From Miscanthus floridulus (Eukaryota; Streptophyta; Magnoliopsida; Poales; Poaceae), in the NCBI RefSeq assembly GCF_019320115.1, contig NC_089598.1:24395585-24459584 (forward strand): 64,000 nucleotides of DNA, given 5' to 3'. This document shows, piece after piece, positions 34,333 to 44,939 of the stretch; the first letter of the stretch is position 1, and each line of letters starts with the position of its first letter. The translations under genes and the position numbers were made by a program. Under the pieces are notes generated by a model. That model worked only from the letters and a program-made list of their open reading frames with translations. It ran no database searches and was not told the origin of the DNA.

Positions 34333-34470
34333 TTATAAATGATTCCAAGGATGTCATCTGATCTTCTAATCCTGGGGTCGGAGGAGAAAACCACCATGGC
34401 TGTCAGTGAAGGCCTCAAGCCGCTTGCTGGTTATCTTCTACAGCTCATAAAAGCCAACTTCATCGCCTCT
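34333..34470 (+). pseudogene. exon fragment of unknown gene
   Basis: The open stretch reads MSSDLLILGSEEKTTMAVSE, then GLKPLAGYLLQLIKANFIAS, and ends at a splice donor-like CTCTG|GTAATT (about 34472). I do not recognise the family. It has better codon structure than its AT-rich surroundings and looks like one coding exon. No start or stop context supports an independent gene. Confidence 0.35.
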
Positions 34471-36506
34471 GGTAATTGTGATTTGCGCAGCTTATTAGAC
34501 AGCCTCTGAGTTTATTTTTTTTAAACATAGAAACAATTTCAGGTTTATATCTAAAATCTCAAAAAAAAGGTTTAACGGGATGGAATTTAGGGGTGCATCC
34601 TGCAACTTAGGTTCCCTGTTTTTTTTTATTGTGCCAATATGGTGACTACGACAAATGCAGGTAGCCCTTCTTTTGAACAATTCCATTTCCAGCCTTATTT
34701 GAATATACCATGCCTTTATTTCTCTTCCATACCTGTTTGTTCATTGTAGGATGGTCGGACGTAATATATGTATGGGACAATGGACTGTCTTCTTTTTCAC
34801 AGCTGTGTTCGTTAATGCTTTGATTTTTAGCTATGAAGTTGTGATATCTCAGATTGCCAACTGCCCATCGATTTTGGCAACAAAAAACTGATATATGAGG
34901 TCCTTATTTTGACGACGTTGCCATGCGCCCCTCTCCCATAGCAGCATCGTGCCCTACCTCGTTGTTATCTGCGTGTCCTAGATGGAGGAACACCAATGAT
35001 GCGAAGTTCCCTACCTCGCATGGGTGACTGCAATCAGAGCTTATTTTGTCTCTAATGTTCCTTGTCATCTTGTTGCTCTCCAGGTATCCCAACAGGCAAT
35101 TTGTTGATGGAGATGACTATTGAAACGAGGGTCAGTCCGCTACGATGAATTTCTCTGAGGTTTGGTTTTGCTGCCCCTTTGTCCTTTCGTGTCGCAGGTG
35201 TAGAGATAAAAAGCATCCTCGATGTTTGTTCAATCCGATTTAGCCAAGTAACAAACCACTCAAATGTTGGAAATTATAAGGAGGATGCTTATTTTGTCCC
35301 AAATTTTGTACTGCAACTTCGACCAACCAACTTGGTTTCCATATCAGTTTTGCCTTGCTAATATTGTGGAGTTCATGGAAGGGATAACTTTTCATGCTAC
35401 CAGCTGGCAAATAATTTTAATTGGGGATTATCTTTAGTTTTTTTATTACTGTTATGCATCTATTGTCTAGTGAAGGTCTTTGTCTTATTTGTCAAATCTT
35501 TGAAGTAATCTATCCTTCAAGTTGAAATATATTAATGCAACCTTCTTTCTCTTTCAGATGTGATCTGGTGATTTCTAGGTTCCTCGTTTGTAACCACTAC
35601 TGGACCAAGATAACCCGGGTTTTATTAAGCAGCATCGGTGACTCCGTTCTGCTTGCTTTCCTCCCCATTGCATGTAACCTTCGGTCATCTCAAGACCTTG
35701 TCTTCCTCAAAAGCAACCTGCAGTAATCCCATTGTCTTTGGTCTAATACAGTTACCGTTGTTAACCTTCCTTAATTAGATTATGAGTGCTATTTCAGATA
35801 AAGTTGTGTGGTGCATATTTCACCTTCAATGAAATAGTTGTACAGCTAGGAAAGGCTAAAAGAGATTTAGCAAGTTCCTTTTTTTAATAATTGTCATTTT
35901 GGATTGAAACTTGATCGTTTTTCCATATGCACAATAGTAGAACATTTAACTCTGCAAGGTTAGATAGGTCTAATATTTGTTAATTCATCAATGCAAAATA
36001 TCCATGCATGCTGGGCACAGCAATGTGCATGAAAAAGTTTACATAGCTTACCTTAAGTATTACATCTTGACCGCAGCGGTGCGCTGGGCTGCATCTCGTT
36101 GCCGGTGGTGCATGAGTTACTTATTCTTTCTAATCTTGCTGGTATATTTTCCCAATCCCAAGCCATTTTAGTACATGGTGAAGGTTATATTTATTACAGT
36201 AAGATAACTGTGCTGCGAGAATCTGAAAAAGGACGCTGCACACAAATGCAGTATCCTCATGCCATTGCTTTTTCATGTATTACTTTGATTTCAAACTCGC
36301 CCGCAATGAATGTAGAGCCTGAATACTTTAGGTGTTCATTCTATGTGCTGCTTTTCTCTTTGCGGAAGGAGATACATGGTTACAAAAACTGTTTCGGTGC
36401 AAGCCTTGACTGTCTCATGGTTCAGCGGGATATCTGAAGGATCTGTAATGACTTTCTGTGTCTCAGTATCATTGTGTCGCTAAGATTCATTTTTGATACT
36501 GACAGG

Positions 36507-36632
36507 AATTTGCACTCTCTCAGAAGTACCACAAGGAACTCCTCCGGTTGAAACAAAACGACTACACAAAAGCGCATGAACTTCTCGAGCATGTTTACAT
36601 AGACCAACAAATATCAAACACTGATGCCTCTG
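36507..36632 (+). pseudogene. exon fragment of unknown gene
   Basis: An acceptor-like ATACTGACAG precedes an open stretch translating to EFALSQKYHKELLRLKQNDY and then TKAHELLEHVYIDQQISNT. It closes at a donor-like CCTCTG|GTGAGT. It is charged and helical, and the family is not recognised. It may come from the same source gene as the fragment at 34333 because both lie in the same orientation and carry introns. The Helitron-type terminus 330 bases downstream suggests capture. Confidence 0.35.
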
Positions 36633-36970
36633 GTGAGTACACTCACATTCGATTTTCTTGCCTTTGGAGGATCATTTGATGCTCGTTTCGTCTTAGTTCA
36701 ACAGCTCAATACAAAGCTTTATTCCCAGTTGTTTCTCGAGTAGTTCATTCTGTGAACAGAGACTTGATTTGGGGATATCTTTGCATCCATTATTCTGTTT
36801 TTTTTTCTGGTTTCTCTACTCCAGTGACTCCATGTACAATAGCTGTATAATTATGCTCCAGTCAACTCCTATATTATTTCGCATTATCCAATGCTTTGCA
36901 ATGTCCAAGTTACCGTCCTAATTCCTCAAATTTGAACCTGTGCGCGCGATGGCGCGCGCCCCTACACTAG

Positions 36971-37298
36971 TTTTAAAACAATGGGCTGCGCCAGGCCTGC
37001 TGGGAGTTGGAACGCAACCATACAAAAAGATCGCCTAGCTAGCACGTAAAACCGCCCTACTATCCATATAAAACCGAGAAAATTAAACAAATACTAGCAC
37101 TCTAGCAGCACACATCACTCTAACATAAACAGTCTAACTGCTGCCCTACCGATAAGAACGGGGCCGGTTTCGTCCACCAGTTGTTGGCGCGTCCCCGTCG
37201 GCCACGGCTAGGCAGGCTGCGTCGATCGATACACGTCGATGCGCACATCAGCGATCACCAACGCCATAGGATAATCATTTTCAAAAAAAAAAAAAAAA
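36971..37298. other. intergenic, nothing recognised
   Basis: Between the Helitron-type end and the inverted MITE copy 2. Confidence 0.4.
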
Positions 37299-37640
37299 CA
37301 CAACCACGTGTTTTATGCAGTTTCAATACATAATTTTTTTGCACCATAGGATTAAGGTCCAACAGCTTCCACCTTTCTTCTACCTCCAGCCTCCCGCCTC
37401 CAGCCTCCACAGATCACATATCACAAATTTTTTTTTCTATGAAAAGACAAATCACAAATCCGCCGCCGCCACCACCACCACCACTGCCATGGCTGGCGCG
37501 GGCGCGAGCGTGGGGAGGCACGCCGGGCGCGGGCACCGGGGCGAGCTCGCCGGTCACCCTCGTCAGCGCCGGTGGTTACAGGTGAGAAAGAGAGAGATAA
37601 AAAAATTTAATGTTTTTTTTTCTAAAACACATGTGTATTG
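37299..37640 (-). mobile_element. MITE with ACACATATGTGTTTTA ends, copy 2 (inverted)
   Basis: It begins CACAACCACGTGTTTTATGCAG and ends CTAAAACACATGTGTATTG. It shares the internal CACCATAGGATTAAG, CTACCTCCAGCCTCC and (CCG)n blocks with copy 1 at 25512-25800, in the opposite orientation. It lies about 260 bp upstream of the kinase TATA box. Confidence 0.6.
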
Positions 37641-37902
37641 TATAACATTTCTCGAATAAAAACGATACGTTTCACGGAGCTTTCACCCGCTAACTAACCG
37701 ACCCCAGCCCCGGCCGGCATCACCAATGATTCAAGCACTCACTCCAGCTAATTCCATCACCTGCCGAATTAGAGTAGCGATAATTAAATCTCCCGGTCCC
37801 GGGCTACTACCCCCAGAAAAAGTAAAAAAAGGCGACGCTTCCCCAACCTTCACCCACCTCGAAGCCACGCCCACACGAACAAAGCCGCTGCCTACTCGCC
37901 TT

Positions 37903-37908
37903 TATATA
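37903..37908 (+). promoter_or_regulatory. TATA box of the kinase gene
   Basis: TATATA in CCTTTATATACCCTG, 179 bases before the ATG, preceding a C/T-rich leader. Confidence 0.6.
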
Positions 37909-38086
37909 CCCTGCCACCGCGCCGTGCCTCCGTGTTCTCTACCTCGCCACTTCGCCAGCGACCGACACCTTCTCTAGCTCCAAGGCTCTCTTCGCCGGCG
38001 AGCGTCGTGCTCCTTGGTCCGTGCGGCGAAGCGACGAGGACGTACGAGACGAGATCGACGCGGGCGGTTTCGATTTGCACATCGTC

Positions 38087-40203
38087 ATGGGGCTGAGGAA
38101 GCGCCTGCTGGGGTGCTTCGGGGCCGGCGGCGGCGAGCAGGAGCAGGGGCATGAGACCGCGGCGGCGGCGGGCAGGCGCCGCGGCGGGAAGCCGACGCTG
38201 CGGCGGCTGAGCACGGCGAACCTGCGGTCGCTGTCGCTGCAGGACCTGTCGCGGAAGCTGGAGACCACCAAGCTGCACGCCTTCACGCTGGACGAGCTCA
38301 AGGCCGCCACCAAGAACTTCTCCACCACCAACTTCCTCGGCGAGGGCGGGTTCGGCCCCGTCTACAAGGGCTTCGTCGACGGACGCCTCCGCCCGGGGCT
38401 CCAGCCGCAGCACGTCGCCGTCAAGTACCTCGACAGCGACGGCGTCCAGGGACACCGCGAGTGGCTGGTACGTTCTTCCCATCTGAATCAACCACTGCTA
38501 CTTGCGTGCTGATAAATCTGAATCGAGTCCTGATCTGGTTGCGCTGTCTTGTCCTGATCAGGCGGAGGTGGTGTACCTCGGGATGCTGAGCCATCCTCAT
38601 CTGGTCAAGTTGGTGGGCTTCTGCAACCAGGACGACCACCGGATGCTGGTGTACGAGTACATGCCCAGGCAAAGCCTCGAGAACCATCTTTTCAAGAGTA
38701 AGCACTACTGCTGCTAACACACTAGTTCTTAATTTGGGTGCCTCTGATCGATTAGTTGACTAACAGCTCCTGTTACATGTGCCTGGCTGCAGATCTCCTT
38801 GCGTCGCTGCCATGGTCGACGCGGCTCAAGATCGCCGTCGGCGCGGCCAAGGGGCTGGCGTTCCTGCACGAGGCCGAGACGCCCGTCATCTACCGCGACT
38901 TCAAGGCCTCCAATATTCTTCTCGACTCGGTAAGCCTCACCAAGTCCAATCTCTCTCTTTTTCCCTCAGCATCAATCAACAGCTAGCTTACAGCACATTT
39001 CCACAAAAGAACGCCAACCCGACGACCTCTTTACTGACGAGCGAGCAATTTTAGGACGGTAAAGAATTGCCCCATTGGGTGCTTAGTCGTTGTCATGCAC
39101 GTTGCAGATTCTTTCTTCAAGCGAACTGTATTTTTCTTCGCTCTTTATAAAATGTTTCTTACCTACACGCCAACCATCGCACGTTGTCAACCGTTCCGTG
39201 TCAAACCCTTCTTTTTTAAGGATTCAACACTCGTGCTCAAATCTGATTTGCTTTGCAACTACCGACAAATTAGTAGCAAAAGCCTCTGGTTTTATTCTAG
39301 GTGCCGGCCGTTAGGGATAACCTAGCAGCTGGAGCATTATAATATCGTGGTTAGTTTGGATTTTGGATCCTGATGCTTTGTAGCAGTTGCAAAACGCAAC
39401 AAACAGTGATGTCTTCATCCCAACCACTACAAACGCACAGTACTTTTCCTCAAACAACTGCTGCCGAATTTTGAATCGTGTCTGACCTCAAGTTTGAAAT
39501 TCATTTTCAGGACTACACGGCGAAGCTGTCCGATTTTGGGCTGGCGAAGGAGGGTCCGCAGGGGGACGAGACGCACGTGACGACGCGCGTGATGGGCACG
39601 CACGGGTACGCGGCGCCGGAGTACATCCTGACGGGCCACCTGACGGCGAAGAGCGACGTGTACAGCTTCGGCGTGGTGCTCCTGGAGCTGCTCACGGGCA
39701 GGCGCTCCGTCGACAAGCGCCGGGGCCGGCGCGAGCAGAACCTCGTGGACTGGGCGCGCCCTTACCTCCGCCGCGCCGACAGGCTGCACCGCTTCATGGA
39801 CCCCAGCCTGGAGATGCAGTACTCGGCGCGCGCCGCGGAGAAGGCCGCCAAGGTCGCGCACCAGTGCCTGCAGAGCGTGCCCAAGGCCAGGCCCAGCATG
39901 CGCGACGTCGTCGACGCGCTCGAGCCGCTGCTGGCGCTCGACGACGACGTGCCCATGGGCCCCTTCGTCTTCACGGTCGGAGGCGCCGCCGCTGAGGCGG
40001 AGGCCAAGCCGGCGCAGGCCGTCGAAGCCTGCGCGGACGGTGTCACTGTCACCAACGACGACGACCAGGTGGAGGCGGAGGCGGGCAGCCGGCAGGGCAA
40101 GAGGCATGTCATGTCGGCCGTGCACGCGGAGAGCCCGCTGCGGAGCCGGTACGCCAGCGCCGTGAAGAGACCAGAGAGCCCGCCGACCCTGAGCAGGGCA
40201 TGA
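38087..40203 (+). CDS. receptor-like cytoplasmic kinase, subfamily VII (PBS1-like/RIPK-like)
   Basis: Four exons, 38087-38467, 38562-38697, 38793-38929 and 39511-40203, with GT-AG junctions in phase, encode 448 residues. The N-terminus [10 protein letters not shown] offers Gly2 for myristoylation and Cys10 for palmitoylation, so plasma-membrane attachment is likely. The kinase domain spans about 79-360. It has the P-loop GEGGFG (85-90), VAVK with Lys113, Glu129 in WLAEV, the YRDFKASN catalytic loop (Asp208; YRD instead of HRD is normal for RLCK-VII), DFG (226-228) and the activation loop [40 protein letters not shown] just before the domain resembles RIPK/PBL8-type members. Such kinases relay immune-receptor signals. 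The C-terminal 90 residues are low-complexity. No damage is seen. Intron 3 is long (581 bp). The exact family member is inference. Confidence 0.93.
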
Positions 40204-41000
40204 GTGTATTGCGAATTTACAAGTGTACATAGCTAGCTGACAGATTGTTCATCAATTCTTGTGTTCATCTGTTTTTCTTTTTGTGATGCTATTAATTCGT
40301 TCTCTCAAGAATTTGAAGGAGAGAGGTTTTTGTTTCAGTTTTTTGTTGTGTTAATATACTGCCGAGAATACCTCAAGTTGTGAGGTGTTTGTATATCGAA
40401 AGTTGGAGGCAACATGTATTGCAAAAGATGTTCAAAGTAACATTAACATCGTTTATCTCTTAATTTCTGTGTGTACGAATGCGTTAAGATCATGATTGGA
40501 GGATGGTAGGTAAGGAGCCACAAAGACTTTCGCTTTGCCCTAGGAATGAGGTGGTCCAAGGACACGTGTGACCGAGCACGAGAGCACTAACCTGTATTTC
40601 GTCGACCAACTACTACCACCAGATGAAACATGAAAGCGGCAAAGTCTTATTTCGTCGACATCCAGGACGGAGGGATTAATAGTTTAGCACAACAAGCATC
40701 TTGTTATATAGTTTGTGAAGAAAAATTTGCAATTTTTGAAAACTAATGCTTTGTAAATGCTAATCTACAAAATCTTGGGAAACATGAGGACCCAGTTTTG
40801 GCAGAATAGTGACAGTGTGACACAGCTGATTTGCAGCGTAGTCACAAAAAAAAAAAAAAAAACCCGATTTGCAGTGCAAATCGGATGTCCCTGTTTCTAC
40901 AATATGAAGACCTGGTTTTATTAGTGACAAAATGAATTCTGTTAGATTTGTATTAAAAATACTTATGATTATGATGTTGTATAACATACTGTCAAAGTAA
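40204..41000. other. kinase 3' UTR and downstream DNA
   Basis: The first few hundred bases are T-rich, as expected for a 3' UTR. An A run lies near 40847-40862. Nothing else is supported before the solo LTR. Confidence 0.5.
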
Positions 41001-41005
41001 TTGTC

Positions 41006-42241
41006 TATCGGGTTCATAAACCCGGGGTCCCTCGAGGACCGGCTTCTGCGCCAAGGCTCGGCCCAAGAGTCTAAAAACAACAGGACAAAGGGGCGGTCCA
41101 ACAACCGACCGGAAGGCCAGGCCCAAGAAGAGCAACGCCCCCTCGTCGGCTACTTCGGCCCACCTATCCGACCGGAGCGCTCAATTCGGGCTCCAGCCGT
41201 CTCCGGACGGCATCTCCGATCAGAAGGCCTGCCCTAAGCCTTACTTCTGACCCCGACCCCGACCCCGCGTCTCTCCGACCGGGGTACGTAAGGACCCTGC
41301 TCACCGCTCTCCGACCGGCGCAACCATAGCCGACTGGAGCCATCCGACCGGGGACGCCCGCTCGGTAGGAACCAGAAGGCGTGCGGAGAAAGGCAAGGCA
41401 AGACTCACAAGTCAAAACCACTGTCCAGGGACCATACCCTGCACGGAACAGTACTCTGCAGCCACCTGACACAAACAGTATTGTAGGCGCCGACATTTAT
41501 CCCTACAGTATTATAGGCGCCGCTGGACTCCCGTATGGCAAAAAGCCCTCCACGTGCCTATGGGCATCGATACGGTATGGGCGCCAGGATTTACCGTACC
41601 GGGTGAACATAGCGAGATTCCTCATATGCCTCTAGGCATCAAACAATATTTGCAGGTACCGACGTCCACCGTCCCTGAAGAAGGCAGCACGACCTCCCAC
41701 ATGCATCTGACATTCTACAGTAACATCAACAGTGTTGTAGACGCCTACCACTATCTTGAACCCGCCGATGTGGGCAACAAGACTCGGTAGGCGTGGGCAA
41801 CAAGGCTCGGCAACATACGTCCCCTCACCCTCTCACTTGTAAAGCCATCCCCTTCATCTATAAAGGCGGAGCGCTTCCTCCAACAAGGAGGGAGACCGAT
41901 CCCAGTAGGCCAGAGTTCCTTAGATCGATAGCTCAACCACAGAACCACCAGGTTCAGACCTCAAGCATCCGCTTGAACACTTAGCTCATAGCGAAGTTCC
42001 TGTTACTCTCGGCCCTTCCGACCGGAGCCGACCGGACCTCTTGTACACCCCATCTTTCTCCCCCACTGCAAACTTCGAGCACCTGGGCTTAGGAATAAAG
42101 TCACCAACTGACCCCAACAGGACGTAGGGCACGTTGCCCGAACCAGTATAAATCATGTGTCATTGAGTGCAAGGCCACCTTCGATCACAACGTACAACAA
42201 AACTATAAATATTCACTAGTTGGTCACTTTCTGCACCGACA
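41006..42241 (+). repeat. solo LTR, copy A
   Basis: A 1236-bp segment of the same family as 55546-56795. It starts TATCGGGTTCATAAACCCGG (first TG mutated to TA) and ends TTTCTGCACCGACA. TTGTC flanks it exactly at 41001-41005 and 42242-42246. A CTATAAAGG promoter box lies near 41858. No internal retrotransposon sequence is attached, so it is a solo LTR left by unequal recombination. The superfamily is not assigned. Confidence 0.88.
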
Positions 42242-42246
42242 TTGTC

Positions 42247-43372
42247 TGTCAAAGTATTATGCATACTAGTAATATATCAAGAAAAGGTGAGTTCAACGAG
42301 TAATGCACAGAGCTTTATCATGACTAAAAGGAAAACTTTGGCTGTAAACATTTGGCTAAGACTGAAGACGGTATCTACAATTGTTGTTACTGTGTAAAAT
42401 CGTTCAAGCAATGTTTTCACAGAATGCCCCCCAGCAATTTTGAAGTTCTGAAACGTAAAGGCCAATTCAAAACGCTTCCAGTTAGTAGAACGCATCAACC
42501 CCAAATGGACTGGCTGAGTTTTCTGAAGTTTACAGGACAAAATATCAGTTGTCATCTCACTGAATCCGAAGCAGGGAACTTCTCATTTCTGAAGAGATGA
42601 ACTGTGATGTTCTTGTCAGAAGTCTTGGTCTAATACTCCTCTACGGTGCACCAACATTTGGGTGCACTAATGCTTCAGCAGCTGAATGTGCAAGGGAACA
42701 AGGAAAAAGAGTTAAACAGGCATCATGTATTGGTGATGCAATTGTCGCGACAGTTCACATTCAACAAAAACTGAAAATTCTGGACAGTGAGTCAAAGTGG
42801 TGGCACAGTTTTGTGAACTGACAAGGTAGTAATGAATCGAATTATATTGTATATTCTGACTATTTTAGTGTCTGCAAAAAGACTTATATTCAAGGGAATC
42901 AGTAAACACAACCAAAAAATAGTATACCATTTTCTGAAACACAGGTAGAAACCATAATCTGTATATGTTTGAAACTATATGACTAGTAGAATAACTAAAT
43001 AAGAACCCAATGCAAAACCCAAGAGGATTTTGATGCAGCAACTAGCCAACTATGTATATTTAAAACTACAGATAAGTATCTGAACATCTGAACTAAAGTA
43101 TACGGTAGGCAAATTACAGTTTCTAAACATCTGGCATGCAACAACAAGTTCACTGATCTATCATAGCAAAGGCCAAACTACAAAACTGCACACTTTATCG
43201 TGGTCGCAAAATCTGTCCACGATGTAATACGTTTATTGGAGTCTAGTAGCTAGGGCAGCTCGGCCTTCTCGTGATGGCTCCTCGCCACCACGGTTGTTCC
43301 GCTTTGTAATGTTTCCTCCAAAACTCTCTTAATGAAAAACGGGCAATAAGCCCAATCGAGAGAAAAAAGTAT
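42247..43372. other. DNA downstream of the DUF569 gene, no gene recognised
   Basis: AT-rich; the segment next to 43373 is probably the 3' UTR of the minus-strand DUF569 gene. Short open stretches at 42352-42600 and 42277-42555 have no recognisable domain. Confidence 0.4.
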
Positions 43373-43484
43373 TCAAGTAAGCATATGTATTCTTATTAGT
43401 ATGATCAATCGAACACCTTTCATGAGAAGAGAAACAGACAGTGCTGCAGAGATTACCAGGAAAAAAACCCCAGCAAGTTCTTAC

Positions 43485-43815
43485 CTGGTGAATCAGTGGT
43501 GAGGACGACGATGTCCATGGCCTGCTCATTGGAAGGCAGGTCGATGACCAGAGGAGTTAGCCGCCCGTTGGAGCCGGCCCGCACGCACAGCGTGATGCTT
43601 AGGACGTTGGCTTCACCCACACCCAGTTGGGCCGCTAAATCTCTCCTCAGGTGGGACACGGACCGCCCATCGAACTGTAGCATTCTCCAGACGAGCGGGT
43701 TGATGTTCCCCTGATCGTCCGCCCGCATATAGTGGATCGTCCGCCGAAGCACCGCATGCGGCTGGACGCCCCGGCGTCGGCGGCGGATCGGGCCACCGAC
43801 GGGCACCGCTGGAGC
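43485..43815 (-). pseudogene. DUF569 exon 2 (C-terminal domain)
   Basis: The acceptor CTGCATCAG precedes GCT at 43815, and the donor CACCAG|GTAAG closes it at 43485. It is 331 bp and open in its frame. It starts APAVPVGGPIRRRRRGV and carries MDIVVLTTDSP at its end. This half of the gene is still free of stops and may be under less decay than exon 1. Confidence 0.8.
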
Positions 43816-44507
43816 CTGATGCAGTGGAGCAGAACACTGGTGTTTAGGAAACCAAAACAAGCAGGCGACACTGGCAACTCTGAATATACGTTGCGATCAG
43901 AACACAATGTTCAGACGTAGATAACCAGAGAGATGTGGCAAGAAAATAACAAGGACAGACAACCATCCATAGCGAATAGCCAGAATTCTCAGGAAAACAC
44001 ATCATGGGAAGGAATTCAAATGATGACAAGAACTCAGCAGCCTAATGAACCAACGCAAGATTATTAGGAATATTCCAAGAAAGGTTGCGAAGTTAGTTTC
44101 TTGAACTGACAGTTTGGATAGCTAGTACGAAATGGGAAGACGGACAGGTGTAATCTCATCAAGAACTGCTCCCTGATAAGACAAAAGAAAGGCAGAGGAA
44201 AGAATTCAATAACCCAGAACCATTTCTCCCTAAGAGAATGCAGTAATCTTTTAGCCCACAATGTGCAAAGATTTGATTGCATCAAGATTCAGTAACTAAC
44301 AGCCTCATCAGTAACAAGGAGAAGAACCCAATGATCAAGTTTGAGTGGTTCTTGAAACTGAAGAACAAGTCGCAGAGTCGACAGATTCCAAGAGCCGTTC
44401 TACGCCCGGATAAATACCATGCGAGGACGAATCCAAAGCAGAGGAGACGGCGAACTCACCGGAATTACAGGCGGAAGTTCAGGCTGGTCCGCTCTCGAGA
44501 GAATGGG

Positions 44508-44925
44508 TCCAACGGTCAATGGGACTCTTGGATGGACGTCTATCGGTGGCGTCCAACCACTTCCTGATTGGTGGGCGCTCGTCGTACAACACTATAAAGG
44601 GAGGTGGAGGTCAGGGCTCCACCAACAAGGTTAATCTAAGCCGCCGTAACCGACCTATATAGAAACCCTATCTGATCTAAACAGAAGGGTGCTGCCAGCG
44701 ATGGGAAGCCCCATCGACTTTACCGTCACCTCTGCAGTGCCACCACCGAGACACTGGACCGCGTCTCTACCGCACGGCGTTCGACTACACCGCCACGCCG
44801 CCGACGGCCACATCATTGCGGCGCTATGGCCGCAACAGCCTTAGGGCAAGGTACATGACGCTTCTCCATCTAAATTAAGATATTACCCGCTAGATCTACA
44901 ACCAGAGGTTTAGAACTTGCTATCA
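44508..44925 (+). repeat. copia 5' LTR (left boundary approximate)
   Basis: It aligns with 49559-49991 from CAATGGG onward, through ACAACACTATAAAGGGAGG and the shared end GAACTTGCTATCA. Confidence 0.8.
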
Positions 44926-44939
44926 ATGGTATCGGAGCC

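Larger units (their letters stand above)
33250..36970 (+). mobile_element. Helitron-like 3' segment with captured exon fragments (left limit uncertain)
   Basis: The right end is a good Helitron 3' terminus. A GCGCGC-GATG-GCGCGC palindrome (36942-36957) lies about 10 bases before CTAG (36967-36970), which is followed by T. The left end is not established: TCTATCTAATACTATG at 33250, preceded by A, is only a weak candidate for a TC-type start. Inside are unrelated-looking exon fragments with splice signals (see 34333 and 36507) in AT-rich intron-like DNA. No Rep/helicase is present, so it would be non-autonomous. Confidence 0.45.

Noticed and set aside
39427..40230. 267-codon minus-strand frame
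   Set aside because: Shadow of kinase exon 4, whose high GC at third positions leaves the complement open.
44277..44567. Plus-strand frame of 96 codons
   Set aside because: It spans the DUF569 intron, exon 1 remnant and LTR start on the opposite strand; no homology seen.
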